A stretch of 64,000 nucleotides of DNA from an uncultured Odoribacter sp. (lineage in GTDB: Bacteria > Bacteroidota > Bacteroidia > Bacteroidales > Marinifilaceae), in contig UQTM01000003.1 in NCBI GenBank assembly GCA_900544025.1, positions 1 through 64,000 of the forward strand, written 5' to 3'. The stretch's first letter is position 1; every line of letters begins with the position of its first letter. This document shows, piece after piece, positions 1 to 8,324 of this stretch. The notes beneath the pieces were generated by a model. It ran no database searches. It was given only the letters and a program-made list of their open reading frames with translations, and was not told the origin of the DNA. The position numbers and the translations under genes are program-made.

Positions 1-54
1 TTAGGAGCATTAATATATAAATAAAGTAATTTATTTATATATAAATGCTCCTAA
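1..54. repeat. Near-perfect 54-bp hairpin at the window edge
   Basis: Two 25-base arms (1-25 and 30-54) are reverse complements with a single mismatch and enclose a 4-base loop GTAA at 26-29. The outer 11 bp (TTAGGAGCATT / AATGCTCCTAA) are perfect; the inner part is A/T only. It could be a terminator of a gene lying upstream, a recombination or replication palindrome, or a fold-back artefact if position 1 is a contig end. There is no U-tract after it, which weakens the terminator reading. The hairpin covers the ATG at 45 and so argues against that start for the next gene. Confidence 0.7.
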
Positions 55-74
55 AAAGAAAGAAAGGATTAGTT

Positions 75-383
75 ATGTCACTTACAGTTAGAGATTTGTT
101 TCAATATGATTCTAATTTTGACCCGGCAAAAATTAGACGATTAACAGGGAAAAGTGATTACAAAAAAACTGATACTGTTGATTTGTCGAGATTAGCAGCG
201 TTAAACGATAGGGATTTATCAATTTTTGTTGCCAAAAAAGAGGGCAAGTCCTTCGTAAAATCTATACAAAATGACAATACGCGCGCACAGGTTGCAAATG
301 CAGCAAAAATTAACGACGAAAAGCAGCAAAATAACCAAAATTTGGGCGGTCTTACGGGTCAAAATCTTTATACTATGGCGTAA
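75..383 (+). CDS. Hypothetical protein, 102 aa, not Bacteroidetes-like
   Basis: I do not recognise the family. The start at 75 is chosen over the in-frame ATG at 45 because an AGAAAGGA ribosome site lies just before 75 and because 45 sits inside the hairpin at 1-54. The product is hydrophilic and rich in Asn, Lys, Asp and Gln, with no signal peptide or membrane segment; the N-terminal half is charged and the C-terminal third is Gln/Asn-rich, ending in a GGLTGQNLYTMA tail. Codon use is strongly AT-biased, unlike genes from 2,195 onward, and matches the next gene. It lies 28 bp before that gene and is probably co-transcribed with it. Confidence 0.6.
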   Translation: MSLTVRDLFQYDSNFDPAKIRRLTGKSDYKKTDTVDLSRLAALNDRDLSIFVAKKEGKSFVKSIQNDNTRAQVANAAKINDEKQQNNQNLGGLTGQNLYTMA

Positions 384-411
384 AAAGCACAAAGAAGAGC
401 ATTGAGGATAA

Positions 412-1716
412 ATGCAAGAGGATGACGAAAAACTAAATATTGATTTGACCGAAAACAAAAATGCCAGCCTTTCCACAAAGCTCGGAAATTTTGATTTTAA
501 CGTCAGCACAACCGAAAATAACGGCACAGTCGAAAAATCCGGCTCTGTTTCTTATTCAAAAGAGGCAAAAGATGTTAGTATTTCGGCAAATCTTGAAACA
601 GCGGGCAATGAATTCGGTTATAACACAGAAATCGGCGTAAAACACGGTTTTGACAACGGAATAAATGCAAATGCAACATTATTCCACAGCAAAGATGACA
701 CTTCTTTAACGGTCGGCGTTAACAAAAAATTCTTAATCAATCCGGATAATATAAACAACCTTGAAAATCAGGACAAAATACGCAAAGAAGAGCTGGTTGA
801 AACCGGCGAGCGCTTTAACTTGCAAACAAAAATGGGTTATTCGGAAGAACAAAACGGTTTGTACACACAAAATTCCCTTATGTACAGAATCGACAATTCT
901 AACTTTTTAAATACAGAATACACCCAAAACACCGCCAATCGCGAAATTTCAGCAACCGCAGATTTGCAAAAAATAAAACTTGAATACAAAAATAGCGAAA
1001 CAAAAGAAGAATTCTCAAAAACAACCGCCAATGCTTTTAATGTAATGACAAAAGGCGCGAAAAACCAGTACAGCTTCGGGCTCAACAATTCAAAAACCCG
1101 AATCGGCGGTGAAAATCCCGAAACAAACCGTAATTTGAACCTTGAAGCAGGCGCAAAATTAAATCGTACGGAATACGGGGAGTTTAACAGCGGTTTGAAT
1201 GGCGAAGTTAAAACCGGTTTAGCGCTTAACCGCGGAAAAGTTTCGGGCTATAACGTGGATTTGGACTGCGCTTATAACCGTTACGGGGCGGAACATAATT
1301 CAACAACGGATTATTTAGTCAGAGCCGGCATTAATTTTGGAAAAGAAAATGATATAAAGAATTTTTCTGCGGCTTTGGGCGGCGATTATCGAATTAATAA
1401 TTGTAATACAATTTTTGAAGCAGGCGCAAAATATTCAAGCGAGAGCACTCCGGATATAAAAAATAAAAGTTTCAGCACAAATCTTGGCGTTTATCAGAAT
1501 CTGGGCAGGAATTTTGGGGATACGACAATTTTTACGCAGCTTGAAACAGGCAAAAAATGGGAAAAAACGTCCGGAGGCAAAAATTCATTAAAATACGCAC
1601 AGGTTTCTTTCGGTTCAGATGCAAAAGTTGCAGAAAGGCTTTCTCTAAATACGCGAATGACTTATGATTCAGGCAGAAAATGGAGCGGTGAAATCGGGGT
1701 TCGTTATTCATTTTAA
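412..1716 (+). CDS. Beta-strand-rich repetitive protein, possible outer-membrane barrel, 434 aa
   Basis: Start ATG 412 follows a GAGGA ribosome site 5 bases upstream. The whole protein is built of short alternating polar/hydrophobic stretches divided by Asn/Gly/Asp turns (for example FDFNVSTTEN, LEAGAKLNRTEYGEF, SFSTNLGVYQNLG), the pattern of amphipathic beta-hairpins. It ends in GVRYSF, a C-terminal phenylalanine as in Bam-recognised outer-membrane barrels. However, the N-terminus (MQEDDEKLNIDL) carries no signal peptide, which is odd for such a protein; either the true start is lost, export uses another signal, or the C-terminal likeness is accidental. AT-rich codon use like the 75-383 gene. 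Family not recognised. Confidence 0.6.
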   Translation: MQEDDEKLNIDLTENKNASLSTKLGNFDFNVSTTENNGTVEKSGSVSYSKEAKDVSISANLETAGNEFGYNTEIGVKHGFDNGINANATLFHSKDDTSLTVGVNKKFLINPDNINNLENQDKIRKEELVETGERFNLQTKMGYSEEQNGLYTQNSLMYRIDNSNFLNTEYTQNTANREISATADLQKIKLEYKNSETKEEFSKTTANAFNVMTKGAKNQYSFGLNNSKTRIGGENPETNRNLNLEAGAKLNRTEYGEFNSGLNGEVKTGLALNRGKVSGYNVDLDCAYNRYGAEHNSTTDYLVRAGINFGKENDIKNFSAALGGDYRINNCNTIFEAGAKYSSESTPDIKNKSFSTNLGVYQNLGRNFGDTTIFTQLETGKKWEKTSGGKNSLKYAQVSFGSDAKVAERLSLNTRMTYDSGRKWSGEIGVRYSF

Positions 1717-1950
1717 CAGATTGGCGGGAATCGCTTCGTTTTTCCCGCCTAGGGGGCGAATTTATATAGTAGGGTGGGAATAGCTCTGATTTTAACGTTG
1801 GATATCTGCCAGTGATTAGCGGGGCGGTTCCCACCGCCAACTTAATAATATTGTTTAGAATTGGTGGGAACCACTTCGTTTTTCCCACCCTACAGGGTTT
1901 TCCGCAAGCGGACGTCCCCTCACCCCAACCCTCTCCCTAAGGAGAGGGAG
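1717..1950. repeat. Intergenic hairpin/REP-like repeat cluster
   Basis: No gene seen. The unit GGCGGGAATCGCTTCGTTTTTCCCGCC at 1722-1748 forms a stem (GGCGGGAA/TTCCCGCC) and recurs in variant form at 1862-1888 as GGTGGGAACCACTTCG followed by TTTTTCCCACC; between them are further partial copies (GGTGGGAATAGC near 1773, GCGGTTCCCACCGCC near 1824). At about 1919-1950 lies CCCTCACCCCAACC followed by CTCTCCC TAAG GAGAGGG, another hairpin. This is a clustered, dispersed-repeat type of sequence not met elsewhere in the window. Its arrangement suggests it belongs with the foreign-looking genes to its left. Confidence 0.6.
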
Positions 1951-2152
1951 TTGTTGTTACATGGAGTGCTTTCGTTATTCGTATTGCGTTTATAAAAATG
2001 TGGAAGAAGAAAAGTTTGGGGATTTTAGAATAAATTTATTGTATTACAGGTAAGGATATGAAAATGTTTTCCGGGAAGGGGGTAAGGTGGTCATCAACCG
2101 GATGACAACCTTTATAATGTCCTATGTTTTAGTTGGACTTTCGGTATAAGAA
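1951..2152. other. Intergenic transition zone with one stem-loop
   Basis: No gene seen. A 12-bp stem with one mismatch (AAGGTGGTCATC at 2084-2095, GATGACAACCTT at 2101-2112) is present. Base composition changes across this stretch from the AT-rich left segment to the Bacteroidales segment, so any join between two sources probably lies here or just left of it. Confidence 0.4.
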
Positions 2153-2182
2153 AAAAGAACTGCCTGTGCAGGCAGTTCTTTT
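2153..2182 (-). terminator. Intrinsic terminator of the nqr operon
   Basis: GAACTGCC (2157-2164) and GGCAGTTC (2171-2178) pair around a TGTGCA loop, flanked by A-runs on one side and T-runs on the other. Read on the minus strand it ends in six T, 13 bp after the nqrF stop. Confidence 0.85.
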
Positions 2183-2194
2183 GGGTATGGTAAA

Positions 2195-3460
2195 TTATCC
2201 TCCGAAGTTGTCGTACATCACATTTTCGTCGGGTACTCCCAGATCGTACAGCATTTTAGTAACTGCCTGGATCATCATAGGAGGTCCGCACAAATAGTAT
2301 TCGATATCTTCGGGATTTTCATGGTTTTTCAGATAATTGTCGAAAATAACCTGATGAATAAATCCAACCGGGCCTGTCCAGTTGTCTTCGGGCTGCGGGC
2401 TATCGAGAGCGAGAGTCCATTTAAAGTTCGGATTCTCTGCAGCAATCTGGTCGAATTCGTCTCTATATGGAGCTTCTTTCAGAGAGCGTGCACCATACCA
2501 AAAGCTGACTTTCCGTTTGGTGTGCATGGTTTTAAACAGATTGAAGATATGCGAACGCATAGGCGCCATACCTGCTCCACCGCCGATGAACATCATTTCG
2601 TTGTTTGTCTCACGCAGGAAAAATTCTCCGTAAGGCCCGGAAATCATTACTTTATCTCCCGGTTTACGAGAGAAGATATAAGAGGAGCAAATACCCGGAT
2701 TAATATTGGCAAAAGCTCCGGCTGCACGGTCGAAAGGAGGTGTAGCGATACGGATATTCAGCATCACGATATTCCCCTCTGCCGGATGGTTGGCCATAGA
2801 ATAGGCACGGTAAGTCGGTTCGGGGTTGTGCATTTTCAGATCGAACATCTTCATGCGTTCCCAGTCTCCACGATAGGTTTCGTTTATGTCGATATCTTTG
2901 AAATCGACGTCGATTTTAGGAACATCGATCTGGATATAACCGCCGGAACGGAAATTCAGGTTTTCACCTTCCGGTAGTTTCACCACAAATTCTTTCAGGA
3001 AAGTCGAGATATTATTGTTGGAAATAACTTCGCATTCCCATTTCTTGATTCCCAATACAGAATCGGGAATGGTCATTCCGATATCTTCTTTCACTTTTAC
3101 CTGACAGGCAAGACGCCAGTCTTCGTGCTGTTGTTTATAAGAAAAGAAACCGGTTTCGGTGGGGAGGATCGAGCCTGCTCCCGATTGTACCTGACATTTA
3201 CACATGCCACAGGAACCTTTCCCGCCACATGCCGAAGGCAAGAAAATTTTCTGATTGCCGAGAGCCGATAACAAAGTGCCACCCGGTTCGGTGGTCAATA
3301 CCCGGTCGCCGTTGTTTATATTGATCTTCACTTCCCCTTTGGCGGTCAGTTTTGCTTTGGCAAACAAAAGCATTCCTACCAGGATCAGGGTAACGATCAG
3401 GAATACTACAATACCGGCTGTGACGATTGTTGTATTTATTGCTAATAGTACCATTATCAT
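2195..3460 (-). CDS. nqrF: Na+-translocating NADH:quinone reductase subunit F
   Basis: NqrF is the entry subunit of Na+-NQR: it oxidises NADH and passes electrons through FAD and a 2Fe-2S cluster to the membrane subunits. At 421 aa it has family length. One N-terminal membrane helix (residues 8-34), a ferredoxin domain with cluster cysteines Cys78, Cys84, Cys87 and Cys119, the flavin motif RAYS at 218-221, the NADH-binding GGGAGM at 293-298 and CGPPMM at 391-396, ending in the family-typical NFGG. It is the last gene of the operon, 15 bp after nqrE, and is followed by a strong terminator. A second ATG two codons inside (3454) is equally possible. Confidence 0.97.
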   Translation of the reverse strand: MIMVLLAINTTIVTAGIVVFLIVTLILVGMLLFAKAKLTAKGEVKININNGDRVLTTEPGGTLLSALGNQKIFLPSACGGKGSCGMCKCQVQSGAGSILPTETGFFSYKQQHEDWRLACQVKVKEDIGMTIPDSVLGIKKWECEVISNNNISTFLKEFVVKLPEGENLNFRSGGYIQIDVPKIDVDFKDIDINETYRGDWERMKMFDLKMHNPEPTYRAYSMANHPAEGNIVMLNIRIATPPFDRAAGAFANINPGICSSYIFSRKPGDKVMISGPYGEFFLRETNNEMMFIGGGAGMAPMRSHIFNLFKTMHTKRKVSFWYGARSLKEAPYRDEFDQIAAENPNFKWTLALDSPQPEDNWTGPVGFIHQVIFDNYLKNHENPEDIEYYLCGPPMMIQAVTKMLYDLGVPDENVMYDNFGG

Positions 3461-3475
3461 TTCAGATTTAAAATT

Positions 3476-4240
3476 TTAGTTTTCTGTTTGGGCTGTTTCT
3501 GCCGTTGTGCTTTGGGGGGTCTGTACCGTGTCGGCAGGCTGAAGCTGTGCAGCCGGAATAGGTTCCTGTGCCGGAATAAACTGTGTTTCTTCGGTAGGAG
3601 TGGGCTGTGCTTTTAGCTTTTCAAGATCGATCCCCAGGAAGCTCATGAAAGAAATAGCCATCAAACCGGTAACGATAAAAGTGATACCGATACCACGCAA
3701 TGGAGCCGGAATGTCGGAATATTTCAGTTTTTCGCGAATGGCGGCGATGCCGACAATGGCCAATAACCAGCCGATCCCCGAGCCTAATCCGAAAGTAGTC
3801 GCTTCGGCTACGCTGGCATAGTCTCTTTCCTGCATGAACAAAGAAGCACCCATGATTGCACAGTTTACGGCAATCAACGGTAAGAAAATACCTAATTGAT
3901 TATAGAGGGCAGGTGCGAATTTTTCAACGACCATCTCTACTAATTGTACTATTGCCGCAATGACGGCGATAAACATGATAAAGCTCAGGAAGCTCAGATC
4001 GATGCTGCCGGCCTGTTCGCCGAGCAGCCAGGTCAATGCTCCGGCCTTCAATACGTAGTTATCGAGCAGGTAGTTTACCGGAACCGTAATTAAAAGAACG
4101 AAGATCACGGCGATACCCAGTCCGAAAGAGGTCTTTACTGTCTTCGACACGGCCAGATACGAACACATACCCAGGAAGTATGCGAAGATCATGTTGTCGA
4201 TGAAGATTGACCGGACAAATATGTTTAACAGATTTTCCAT
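3476..4240 (-). CDS. nqrE: Na+-NQR subunit E with an unusual C-terminal tail
   Basis: NqrE is a six-helix integral membrane subunit that, with NqrD, holds the intramembrane iron centre between four cysteines. Here Cys26 (GMCSYLA) and Cys127 (AVNCAIMG) are the NqrE pair. Family members are about 200 aa; this one is 254 aa because residues from about 207 on form an extra tail rich in Pro, Thr, Gln and Ala (AQPTPTEETQ, PIPAAQLQPADT, STTAETAQTEN) without hydrophobic segments. The tail probably hangs outside the membrane; its role is unknown. The stop is genuine and nqrF starts 15 bp later, so the tail is not a read-through artefact. Confidence 0.96.
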   Translation of the reverse strand: MENLLNIFVRSIFIDNMIFAYFLGMCSYLAVSKTVKTSFGLGIAVIFVLLITVPVNYLLDNYVLKAGALTWLLGEQAGSIDLSFLSFIMFIAVIAAIVQLVEMVVEKFAPALYNQLGIFLPLIAVNCAIMGASLFMQERDYASVAEATTFGLGSGIGWLLAIVGIAAIREKLKYSDIPAPLRGIGITFIVTGLMAISFMSFLGIDLEKLKAQPTPTEETQFIPAQEPIPAAQLQPADTVQTPQSTTAETAQTEN

Positions 4241-4266
4241 GTTTTCTGTATCTCTTTTTGATTAAC

Positions 4267-4908
4267 TTATTTTTCTATCAAGTCTTTGTTTTTGGCACGG
4301 TGAACCCAAATGATGATGCCTACCAGGATCAAAGCCATCGGAGGCAGGATCATTAATCCATTGTTCGCATATCCCCATTCATAGAAGATGTTAGGAATGA
4401 CTTGTACGCCGAATAATGTGCCGCTACCCAATAACTCACGGAAGAATGCAACGATTACCAGGATCAATCCATATCCCAGTCCGTTGCCGATACCGTCGAG
4501 CAGGGAAGGCCAGGGTTTGTTACCGAGTGCAAAGGCTTCGATTCGTCCCATGATGATACAGTTCGTGATAATCAATCCGACGAATACGGAAAGCTGTTTA
4601 CTGATATCGTAAGCAAAAGCTTTTAATAGCTGATCGACGATAATAACCAGGGCTGCGACAACCACCAATTGCACGATGATACGGATTCGGGTAGGAATCG
4701 TATTTCTCAACAGAGAGAGAATCACGTTGGAAAAAGCTGTCACTGCCGTTACCGAAAGCGCCATCACAATGGCCGGTTGTAACTTGGCAGTTACCGCAAG
4801 AGCAGAACATATACCCAATATCTGAATGATAACCGGGTTATTTTTGCTCAAAGGACCGAGTAATAATTCGCGGTTCTTGGCTGAAAATAATGTTTCTTTA
4901 TCGCTCAT
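4267..4908 (-). CDS. nqrD: Na+-NQR subunit D
   Basis: Integral membrane partner of NqrE; 213 aa with six predicted helices and the two conserved cysteines Cys34 (GICSALAV) and Cys117 (IITNCIIMGR) that complete the intramembrane iron site. The start codon overlaps the nqrC stop by one base (TAATG at 4910-4906), so the two are translationally coupled. nqrE follows after 26 bp. Length and motifs are normal for the family. Confidence 0.96.
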   Translation of the reverse strand: MSDKETLFSAKNRELLLGPLSKNNPVIIQILGICSALAVTAKLQPAIVMALSVTAVTAFSNVILSLLRNTIPTRIRIIVQLVVVAALVIIVDQLLKAFAYDISKQLSVFVGLIITNCIIMGRIEAFALGNKPWPSLLDGIGNGLGYGLILVIVAFFRELLGSGTLFGVQVIPNIFYEWGYANNGLMILPPMALILVGIIIWVHRAKNKDLIEK

Positions 4909-5597
4909 TATTGTTTATTTTTTAAGAATGATTCGTAACAGGTTAAATAATTCTTGATCATGGTCTCGACCCCTTTGGACGTGATTGTTCCGCCGGAAAT
5001 TCCATCCACTTCGTGTACACCGGTCGCTCCGCCTCCTTTTTTTACCAGGATAGATACCAATTGTGAATTGTCGAAGATCATTTTTCCTTCAAACTGGGTT
5101 TGGAAATGAGGGGTAGTGATCTCGGCTCCTAAACCCGGAGTTTCGCCTTTGTGGTCGAAAACAGTACCATATACGGTGTTCTTATCGTCGTTCAGCGAAA
5201 TATAGCCCCATAGCGGTCCCCACAATCCGTTTCCGTAAATCGGAAGGATGTATTTGGTCGCTCCGTTGATTTCGGCTACAAATACCGGCAATAATTTTTC
5301 TTCGCACGGTTTTTTAGCCTGTTTTGCCAGATCTACCGTAAAAGCATCTCCGGTGATTTCTTCACCTTTTGAATTTACTATAAATTGTTTGACAATGTAT
5401 TTGTCGAACAGTTCTTTTGAATTTTCCGGCGTAGATGGAATGTTTACCGAACGCAGGATGTTCTGTCTTTTCTCATTCTCGATATTCTTGTTTTGTGCCG
5501 GCTGAAGGGAGAGGGCTACGATTGCTAAAAGGGCAGCCACCACTACGACCAATACAATAGAATAGAGGAATGTGTATGTATTACCTTGTTTATTCAT
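4908..5597 (-). CDS. nqrC: Na+-NQR subunit C, covalent-FMN protein
   Basis: NqrC carries a covalently bound FMN facing the periplasm. One N-terminal helix (residues 9-31) anchors it; the FMN-binding domain has the conserved GETPGLGAEI (151-160) and the flavinylation motif SGGT at 201-204 within DGISGGTITSKG, so Thr204 is the expected FMN attachment site. The usual form of the motif is S-G-A-T; here Ala is Gly, a mild variation. 229 aa, slightly shorter than proteobacterial forms. nqrB lies 25 bp upstream. FMN attachment requires an ApbE flavin transferase, which is not in this window. Confidence 0.96.
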   Translation of the reverse strand: MNKQGNTYTFLYSIVLVVVVAALLAIVALSLQPAQNKNIENEKRQNILRSVNIPSTPENSKELFDKYIVKQFIVNSKGEEITGDAFTVDLAKQAKKPCEEKLLPVFVAEINGATKYILPIYGNGLWGPLWGYISLNDDKNTVYGTVFDHKGETPGLGAEITTPHFQTQFEGKMIFDNSQLVSILVKKGGGATGVHEVDGISGGTITSKGVETMIKNYLTCYESFLKNKQ

Positions 5598-5622
5598 CTT
5601 GTTTTTCTTTATAGATAAATCG

Positions 5623-6777
5623 TCATTGTGCGATAACTTTAGCTCTCTTCAAACGGCGTTTGATATTAGACTGTACGACAAACCAGTCGATCAGCGGAGC
5701 GAAGGTGTTCATCAACAGAATTGCCAACATCATACCTTCCGGATAGCCGGGGTTGATGCAACGGATGATGATCGCCATACAGCCGACTAAAAGTCCGTAA
5801 ATGTATTTCCCCGCATTGGTTTGTGATGAGGTGACGGGATCGGTAGCCATAAATACGGCTCCGAATGCGAATCCTCCCATTACCAGTTGTTCCAATGCGG
5901 TTATATGTGCATACGGATTGGATTCGGGCAAGGTGAACTGTAAAAGGGTCGCCATCAGGAATCCTCCTACAAAAACCGAGAACATAATGCGCCAGCTTGC
6001 AATGCCGGTCGCTAATAAAACAATGGCTCCCAGCAGAATGCAAAATGTAGATGTTTCACCGATAGAGCCCGGTATCAGGCCCCAGAACATCGTGCTTAAA
6101 TCGTGGGTTACGGGCATTCCTAAAGCTGCTTCGGCCAATGGGGTGGCACCGGAGAATGTGTCCGGTTTGTCGGCGATCCATACACCGTCTCCGGAAATCA
6201 TCGACGGATAGGAGAAGAAGAAAAAGGCACGTGCTAACAAGGCCGGGTTCCAGATGTTCATTCCGGTTCCTCCGAATATTTCTTTACCGATAATTACGGC
6301 AAAAGCGGTAGAAAGGGCAATCATCCAGAGAGGAGCCTCGACAGGCATAATCATCGGAATTAAAAGACCGGAAACCAGAAAACCTTCGTTGATTTCATGG
6401 CCTTTGATTTGTGCCACCGCAAATTCGATGCCTAATCCTACGACATAGGACACGACGATCATCGGTAACACTTTCCACAAACCGAAGAAAAACATTTGGA
6501 AAAATGAGGTTTCGGCCAATGCTCCTATCGCATTGAAATGTTGATAACCTACATTGTAAATACCAAAAAGAAGTGCCGGGATCAAAGCCGCAACCACTAT
6601 GATCATGGTTCTTTTCAAATCGACGGCATCACGGATATGTGCTCCCGACGCAGTCGTTTTGTTTGGCACGAAAAGAAAAGACTCAAAACCTGTGAAAACG
6701 GAATGGAATTTTTCAAATTTTCCTCCTTTTTCAAAGTTAGGCTTTTTCTTATCTAAGAAATTTCGTAAAAAATTCAT
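5623..6777 (-). CDS. nqrB: Na+-NQR subunit B, sodium channel subunit
   Basis: Main membrane subunit of Na+-NQR, 384 aa with about ten helices; it carries a second covalent FMN and forms the Na+ path and quinone site together with NqrA. The flavinylation motif SGAT at 209-212 (TFSGATPLAEAA) is canonical with Thr212 as attachment residue. It follows nqrA after an 89-bp gap, the largest space in the operon; the gap holds no clear hairpin, so the six genes are probably one transcript. Confidence 0.96.
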   Translation of the reverse strand: MNFLRNFLDKKKPNFEKGGKFEKFHSVFTGFESFLFVPNKTTASGAHIRDAVDLKRTMIIVVAALIPALLFGIYNVGYQHFNAIGALAETSFFQMFFFGLWKVLPMIVVSYVVGLGIEFAVAQIKGHEINEGFLVSGLLIPMIMPVEAPLWMIALSTAFAVIIGKEIFGGTGMNIWNPALLARAFFFFSYPSMISGDGVWIADKPDTFSGATPLAEAALGMPVTHDLSTMFWGLIPGSIGETSTFCILLGAIVLLATGIASWRIMFSVFVGGFLMATLLQFTLPESNPYAHITALEQLVMGGFAFGAVFMATDPVTSSQTNAGKYIYGLLVGCMAIIIRCINPGYPEGMMLAILLMNTFAPLIDWFVVQSNIKRRLKRAKVIAQ

Positions 6778-6866
6778 GTTATTTTAAGTTTCAAAGTTAC
6801 AATCTTACAGAGTATTAAAAGCCGTTTGCGCTATGAAAGCCCGTTCCGGCTCACTCTCCGGGAAAT

Positions 6867-8222
6867 TTAATTTGTTTCTTTCATCATCAGTTCTATACCC
6901 TGACTTACGATCTTTTGAACCGGGATTTTCGATGTACAAACAAATTCGCATAAAGCCATATCTTCCGGAGCGACTTCATAGATACCTAATTGCTCCATTT
7001 GATCGATGTCGCCTGCGAGAATCGCTTTTAACAGATAGACCGGATAAATGTCCATCGGGAATACTTTCTCGTATTGTCCTGAAACGACAAAAGCCCGGCG
7101 TTCACCGTGATAGTTGGTGTCGAGCGTATAATGTTTGTTCGGGCATAAGAAAGAAAAGAAAGTTTTTGAAGCAGAAAATTTATTGAATCCGGGAGTTCCC
7201 CAGCCTAAAAATTCATAATAATCGCCTTCCGGGATCACGGTCACTTCATTGGCGTAAAAACTCAGGAATCCATTCGGAGCGACGGTTACACCCGTCAGTA
7301 CGTCCCCGGCGATAATCCGCTGGTGGCCCTGCTTTTTTAATTTTCCATCGACAATACTGCTGACAGAAGCACCTGATATCGTGTGATAATATGACGGTTT
7401 TTCCACTTCCGAACCTGCCAGAGCGATCACTTTTTCAGCATTGAAATGTCCGGTATTGAACAGATGACCGATCATGGCTACATCCTGGGCATTGACCGTC
7501 CACACCAATTCGCCTTTGTTTATCGGATTCAGGTGGTGGATTTGGATTCCCACGTTTCCTGACGGATGCGGGCCGTCGAAATAATTGATATCGACATTTT
7601 TCATTTTACTGAAAATAGATGTCGAAGGTGTATTGCTGCGTAGATTCAGGTTTACGTTTTTACCGCATAATTTTTTGAGGCAGTCAAAACCTGTTTGCAG
7701 GTCTTTTTCCCGGCCGGTAAGGATTGTCTCGTAATCAGGTGCCAGCGGGGCAGAGTCGAAGCCTGATACAAAAATCGCTTTGGGGGTAGTTTCGGGATCG
7801 GCAATGATTTGATAAGGACGCTGAAGGATAACCGGCCATACACCGCTATCGAGCATTTTATTGATTGCTTCGTCCCTGCTCAATTGGGTAACATCGGCAG
7901 CTCCGAAATCCTGATACCGGATTTCCGTGTCTGCTTTGATAACCACTTCTAACAGTTTTCTGCGTTCGCCCCGGTTTACGGCTTCGATGCTTCCGCTTAC
8001 AGGTGCCGTGAATTTAATCTCAGGATGTGCTTTATCCGTAAATAATACATCCCCCGCTTTCACTTCATCACCGACCTTGACAGCCAATTTGGGAGTTAAA
8101 GCCCGAAAATCTGTGGGTTTTAATGCACAGAAAGCGATTTTTCCTGCTGGTTTCACCACTTTTTCCGCTTCTCCGTTCAGCTTAATATCAAGGCCTTTTT
8201 TTAATTTGATTACCTTGGACAT
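6867..8222 (-). CDS. nqrA: Na+-NQR subunit A
   Basis: First gene of the operon. NqrA (451 aa) is the cytoplasmic subunit without cofactors that contributes to quinone binding and docks onto NqrB. Recognised from its N-terminal lipoyl-like domain (KPTDFRALTPKL, VKAGDVLFTD) and the conserved central NTPSTSIFSKM and PHPSGNVGIQIHHLNP stretches. Divergent from the T9SS plug-family gene with 102 bp between the two start codons. Confidence 0.96.
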   Translation of the reverse strand: MSKVIKLKKGLDIKLNGEAEKVVKPAGKIAFCALKPTDFRALTPKLAVKVGDEVKAGDVLFTDKAHPEIKFTAPVSGSIEAVNRGERRKLLEVVIKADTEIRYQDFGAADVTQLSRDEAINKMLDSGVWPVILQRPYQIIADPETTPKAIFVSGFDSAPLAPDYETILTGREKDLQTGFDCLKKLCGKNVNLNLRSNTPSTSIFSKMKNVDINYFDGPHPSGNVGIQIHHLNPINKGELVWTVNAQDVAMIGHLFNTGHFNAEKVIALAGSEVEKPSYYHTISGASVSSIVDGKLKKQGHQRIIAGDVLTGVTVAPNGFLSFYANEVTVIPEGDYYEFLGWGTPGFNKFSASKTFFSFLCPNKHYTLDTNYHGERRAFVVSGQYEKVFPMDIYPVYLLKAILAGDIDQMEQLGIYEVAPEDMALCEFVCTSKIPVQKIVSQGIELMMKETN

Positions 8223-8266
8223 GTTATTTTAAATTGTTAATGATTATGGTTTCCTCAAATAAAGCG

Positions 8267-8274
8267 CAAATATA
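8267..8274 (-). promoter_or_regulatory. Possible -7 box for nqrA
   Basis: On the minus strand the octamer TATATTTG fits the Bacteroidetes -7 consensus TAnnTTTG and lies 45 bp before the nqrA start. No convincing TTTG -33 box is seen at the expected distance. Confidence 0.35.
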
Positions 8275-8324
8275 CAAACCAATTACGTAATTTTGTCGTT
8301 AATTAGATTTTAATTGCAGGATTG

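Noticed and set aside
45..74. In-frame ATG at 45 as start of the first gene
   Set aside because: It lies within the hairpin at 1-54 and has no ribosome site, while ATG 75 has AGAAAGGA before it.
1717..1950. CRISPR array
   Set aside because: Repeat units are irregular in length and spacing, are hairpins themselves, and no cas genes are near.
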